This document shows, piece after piece, positions 61,271-64,000 of a DNA stretch of 64,000 nt; within the stretch, counting starts at the first letter, position 1; the number at the start of each line of letters is the position of its first letter. Position numbers and translations under genes: made by a program. Origin of the DNA: Palsa-883 sp963847615 (GTDB taxonomy: Bacteria > Pseudomonadota > Alphaproteobacteria > Acetobacterales > Acetobacteraceae). The DNA lies in NCBI GenBank assembly GCA_963847615.1, contig CAWKAN010000020.1, positions 186,001 to 250,000 of the forward strand, read 5' to 3'. The notes beneath the pieces were generated by a model. It was not told where the DNA came from, ran no database searches, and was given only the letters and a program-made list of their open reading frames with translations.

Positions 61271-61977
61271 ACGCCGCCGACGTGATGACCCGCCATGTGA
61301 TCTCGGTCGCGCCCGACGCCTCGATCGAGACCGCCGTCAAACTGATGCTGGACCGCGGCATCTCCGGCCTGCTGGTGGTCGATGCCGCCGGCCAGCTCGC
61401 CGGCGTGGTGACCGAGGGCGACCTGCTGCGCCGCTCCGAGCTCGGCACCGGGCGCCAGCGCTCCTGGTGGCTCCGCCTGCTGGTCTCGCCCGGCCGCCAG
61501 GCCGAGGATTTCACCCATGCGCACGGCCGCAAGGTGTCCGACGTGATGACCACGCACGTCGTCTCGGTCGACGCCGACGCGCCGCTCACCGACATCGTCG
61601 AGCTGATGGAACGCCACCGCATCAAGCGCGTGCCGGTGGTCCAGCAGGGCAAGGTGGTCGGCGTGTGCAGCCGTGCCGACCTGCTGCGCGCGCTGGCGGT
61701 GACCGCGCGCCGGGCGCCGGCCGCGCCGCGCGATGACCGCGCCATCCGCAACGCGCTGCTCGACGCGCTGGAGAAGGAATCCTGGACCCCGCTCGCCACG
61801 CTCAACGTGACCGTCGCCGATGGGGTGGTCGATCTGTGGGGCACCATCTCCGACGAGCAGGAGCGGCGGGCGATCACGGTGATCGCCGAGAACACCCCGG
61901 GGGTGAAGCGGGTCACCGACCACCTGGTCTTTATCGAGCCGTATTCCGGCACCGCGATCGAGCCCGGCCACCCGTAG
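61267..61977 (+). CDS. two CBS domains plus BON domain protein
   Basis: A 236-residue protein. Two CBS motifs (VMTRHVISVAPDASIETAVK and VMTTHVVSVDADAPLTDIVE, each followed by the G(L/R)VPVV-type strand) occupy residues 5-145; a BON domain covers about 160-225 (LNVTVADGVVDLWGTISDEQE, then NTPGVKRVTDHL). Pairs of CBS domains bind adenosine nucleotides and sense energy state; BON domains usually bind lipids. Such CBS-BON proteins are common in alphaproteobacteria with unknown target. It is translationally coupled to fetB. Confidence 0.92.
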   Translation: MNAADVMTRHVISVAPDASIETAVKLMLDRGISGLLVVDAAGQLAGVVTEGDLLRRSELGTGRQRSWWLRLLVSPGRQAEDFTHAHGRKVSDVMTTHVVSVDADAPLTDIVELMERHRIKRVPVVQQGKVVGVCSRADLLRALAVTARRAPAAPRDDRAIRNALLDALEKESWTPLATLNVTVADGVVDLWGTISDEQERRAITVIAENTPGVKRVTDHLVFIEPYSGTAIEPGHP

Positions 61978-61980
61978 TCC

Positions 61981-63476
61981 GTGTTCGACCTCGCCGTCAT
62001 CGGCGGCGGCGTCAACGGGGCCGGCATCGCCCGCGACGCCGCGGGGCGCGGGCTCAAGGTGCTGCTGGTCGAGCAGGGCGACCTGGCCGGCGGCACCTCC
62101 TCGGCCTCGACCAAGCTGATCCATGGCGGGCTGCGCTACCTGGAGCACTACGCGTTCCGCCTGGTGCGCGAGGCGCTGGCGGAGCGCGAGGTGCTGCTGC
62201 GCGCCGCGCCGCACATCGTCCGGCCGCTGCGCTTCGTGCTGCCGCACCATGCCGGGCTGCGGCCGTGGTGGCTGATCCGGCTCGGGCTGCTGCTGTACGA
62301 CCATCTCGGCGGGCGGAGAATCCTGCCGCCGACCAGCAGCGTCGATCTGCGCACCGATCCCGTGGGCGCGCCGCTGCGCCCGGACTACACGCGCGGCTTC
62401 GCCTATTCCGACTGCTGGGTGGACGACGCGCGGCTGGTGGTGCTGCTGGCGCGCGATGCCGCCAACCGCGGTGCCGAGATCCGCACCCGCACGCGCTGCC
62501 TGCGCGCGCGCGTCGTCGATGGCGCGTGGCACCTGACATTGCGCGACGGCGCGGGCAGCGACAGCACGGGCGGCGACGGCACGGACTGCACCGCGCGTGC
62601 GCTGGTCAACGCCGCCGGCCCCTGGGTCGCGCAGGTGCTGGGCGAGGTCCTCGGCCACGCCGGCGCGCCCCAGGGGCCGGCCCGCGTGCGGCTGGTCAAG
62701 GGCAGCCACATCGTCGTGCGCCGGCTGTTCGCGCACGACAGCTGCTACTGTTCCAGAATCGCGACGGGCGCATCTGCTTCGCGATCCCCTACGAGCAGGA
62801 CTTCACCCTGATCGGCACCACCGACGAGGACTACGCCGGCGATCCGGCCGCGGCGGCGATCTCGCCCGCCGAGGAGAGCTATCTGCGCGACGCCGTCAGC
62901 GCCTATCTGCGCCGCCCGATCGCGCCGGCCGACATCGTCTGGCGCTTCGCCGGCGTGCGCCCGCTGCGCGACGACGGCGCCGGCAAGGCGCAGGAAGCCA
63001 CCCGCGACTACGAGCTGGAACTCGCAGGCGATCCGCCGCTGCTGTCGGTGTTCGGCGGCAAGCTCACCACGCATCGCCGGTTGGCCGAGTCGGCGATGGC
63101 GAAGCTGGCGCCGCACTTTCCCGGCCTGCGCGGCAATTGGACCGCCGGCGCAGCGTTGCCCGGTGGCGACTTCCCCTGGGACGGCGTGGCGGCGCTGTGC
63201 CAGGCGACGCAGCGGCGCTATCCGTTCCTGCCCGCGCCCACGCTGCACCGGCTGGTCCGCAGCTACGGCACGCTGGTGCCCGACATGCTGGGCGAGGCGG
63301 CAAGCGGCGCGGATCTGGGCACCTGTTTCGGTGCCGACCTGACCGCGCGGGAGGTGGCGTGGCTGCGCGCGACCGAGTGGGCCCGCACCACCGAGGACGT
63401 GCTGTGGCGGCGCAGCAAGCTGGGGCTGCGATTTTCCCCCGCCGAGACCGCGGCGCTCGGACGTTGGCTGGGCTAG
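61981..63476 (+). pseudogene. glpD: glpD, glycerol-3-phosphate dehydrogenase, one -1 frameshift
   Basis: Codes for the FAD-dependent enzyme that oxidises glycerol-3-phosphate to dihydroxyacetone phosphate at the membrane. The N-terminus has the FAD motif VIGGGVNGAGIARDAAGRG and the SSTKLIHGGLRYLE-like block. At HDSCY (about 62748) the frame breaks and resumes one base short as FQNRDGRICFAIPYEQDF, continuing through VFGGKLTTHRRLAESAM to the end at 63476. One missing base, probably a C in TAC-CTG, explains it; restoring it yields 498 residues, normal for GlpD. The GTG start is used. Sequence error or recent mutation cannot be separated here. Confidence 0.9.
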
Positions 63477-63575
63477 AGCGCGATCGCTTCAGGCGGAATC
63501 GCCGTGAAGCGTGAAACCCGCGACAAGACAAACGGCCAGAGTGGGATGACTTCGCCGGTCAGCAGCCATCCCGCG

Positions 63576-64000
63576 CTAGCGGCTCCCCCAGGCGTCGGCA
63601 AAAGCCGCCAGAACGTCATGGCGGACCGCCGCATAAGCAGGCGCTTCCAGCAGCACTGCCGGCTCGCTCGCGATGCCCCATTGCGGATGCAGCCGCCGGA
63701 ACTCGGCCATGCGCGCGGCCGCCTCGGCGTGCTGGCCGCTCATCTCCAGTGCCGCGGTCAACCACAGTTCGGCGTCGCCGACATGTGACGTGTCGAGTGT
63801 CACCGCCTGGGTCAGGTAGCGCACCGCCCGCGCGCGGTCGCCCAGCGCCATTGCCGCCACGCCAAGCCCCTTGTAGGCATCATGGACGAACGGCAGGGCG
63901 GGGGCGACGTCGATCGAGTCCTGGTACCACGTGATCGCCTCCTGGGCGTGACCGGTCTCCAGCAGGTCGTGGCCGATTTCGCGCAACGCGCCAGGGTAGT
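63576..64000 (-). CDS. tetratricopeptide-repeat protein (3' part)
   Basis: The frame is open at the right edge, so the N-terminal part lies outside. The visible 141 residues contain TPR-like helical pairs (EAITWYQDSIDVAPALPFVHDAYKGLG and ARAVRYLTQAVTLDTSHVGDAELWL in spirit, with A-x-x-L-G spacing) and a non-repeat C-terminus ending AFADAWGSR. TPR proteins scaffold other proteins; nothing more can be said from a fragment. It is convergent with glpD. A short palindrome (GCGATCGCTTCAGGCGGAAT) lies in the gap. Confidence 0.7.
   Translation of the reverse strand, partial: YPGALREIGHDLLETGHAQEAITWYQDSIDVAPALPFVHDAYKGLGVAAMALGDRARAVRYLTQAVTLDTSHVGDAELWLTAALEMSGQHAEAAARMAEFRRLHPQWGIASEPAVLLEAPAYAAVRHDVLAAFADAWGSR

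Overview
This 64 kb window is a very GC-rich bacterial chromosome segment. Genes are packed with ATGA, GTGA or TGATG start/stop overlaps, and spurious open frames lie opposite nearly every gene. Gene content (a LivHMGF importer, hydantoinase A/B pair, YgbA/NnrS/NarGHJI nitrate-respiration set, NodT-type outer-membrane factor, BrnTA and ParE-type toxin-antitoxin pairs, a long modular palindromic repeat) points to an alphaproteobacterium, most likely Rhodospirillales/Acetobacteraceae. That placement is inference; no rRNA or housekeeping marker is present.

Layout. 1-4.3 kb: end of a branched-chain-amino-acid-type ABC importer operon (binding protein, livH, livM, livG, livF). 4.7-12.7 kb, minus strand: one compact cluster that reads as an undescribed ribosomal-peptide (RiPP) locus. 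In transcription order it has a SAM/adenylate-cyclase/AAA ATPase regulator, a YcaO protein, a TfuA protein, a thermolysin-like (gluzincin) metallopeptidase, and a 199-residue protein ending in six identical GRSDL(V/T) hexads. 13.5-17.3 kb: retropepsin-like protease, two-gene chromate transporter, Uma2 protein, BrnT/BrnA. 17.3-30.9 kb: ordinary metabolism (HyuB/HyuA, TauE/SafE permease, fumarase-superfamily lyase, zinc dehydrogenase, TrmO, FAH-family protein, exonuclease III, response regulator, GTP cyclohydrolase II, L,D-transpeptidase).

31.2-42.7 kb is a nitrate-respiration island: a Crp/Fnr-family regulator, two FNR-type palindromes, narK, narG, narH, narJ, narI, a parvulin-type isomerase, nnrS and a ygbA homologue. 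narG is interrupted by four clustered single-base insertions. 42.6-52.9 kb: small membrane protein, a frameshifted sugar-type binding protein, an LLM oxidoreductase, a hydrolase plus EamA transporter, a NodT outer-membrane factor, an amidase and a membrane protein.

53.9-57.6 kb is an inserted islet bounded by 221-bp inverted repeats. It carries integrase debris, a secreted protein, a phage MuF-like protein and an unrecognised AT-richer gene. 57.7-64 kb: ParE-type toxin-antitoxin, M20 dipeptidase, FetA/FetB, a CBS-BON protein, a frameshifted glpD and the end of a TPR gene. Intergenic DNA is rich in palindromic repeats: three copies of a hairpin-chain element with a 116-120 nt stem, CACAGAG/CACGGAG inverted repeats, GTAGGGCGG palindromes, and several minisatellites.
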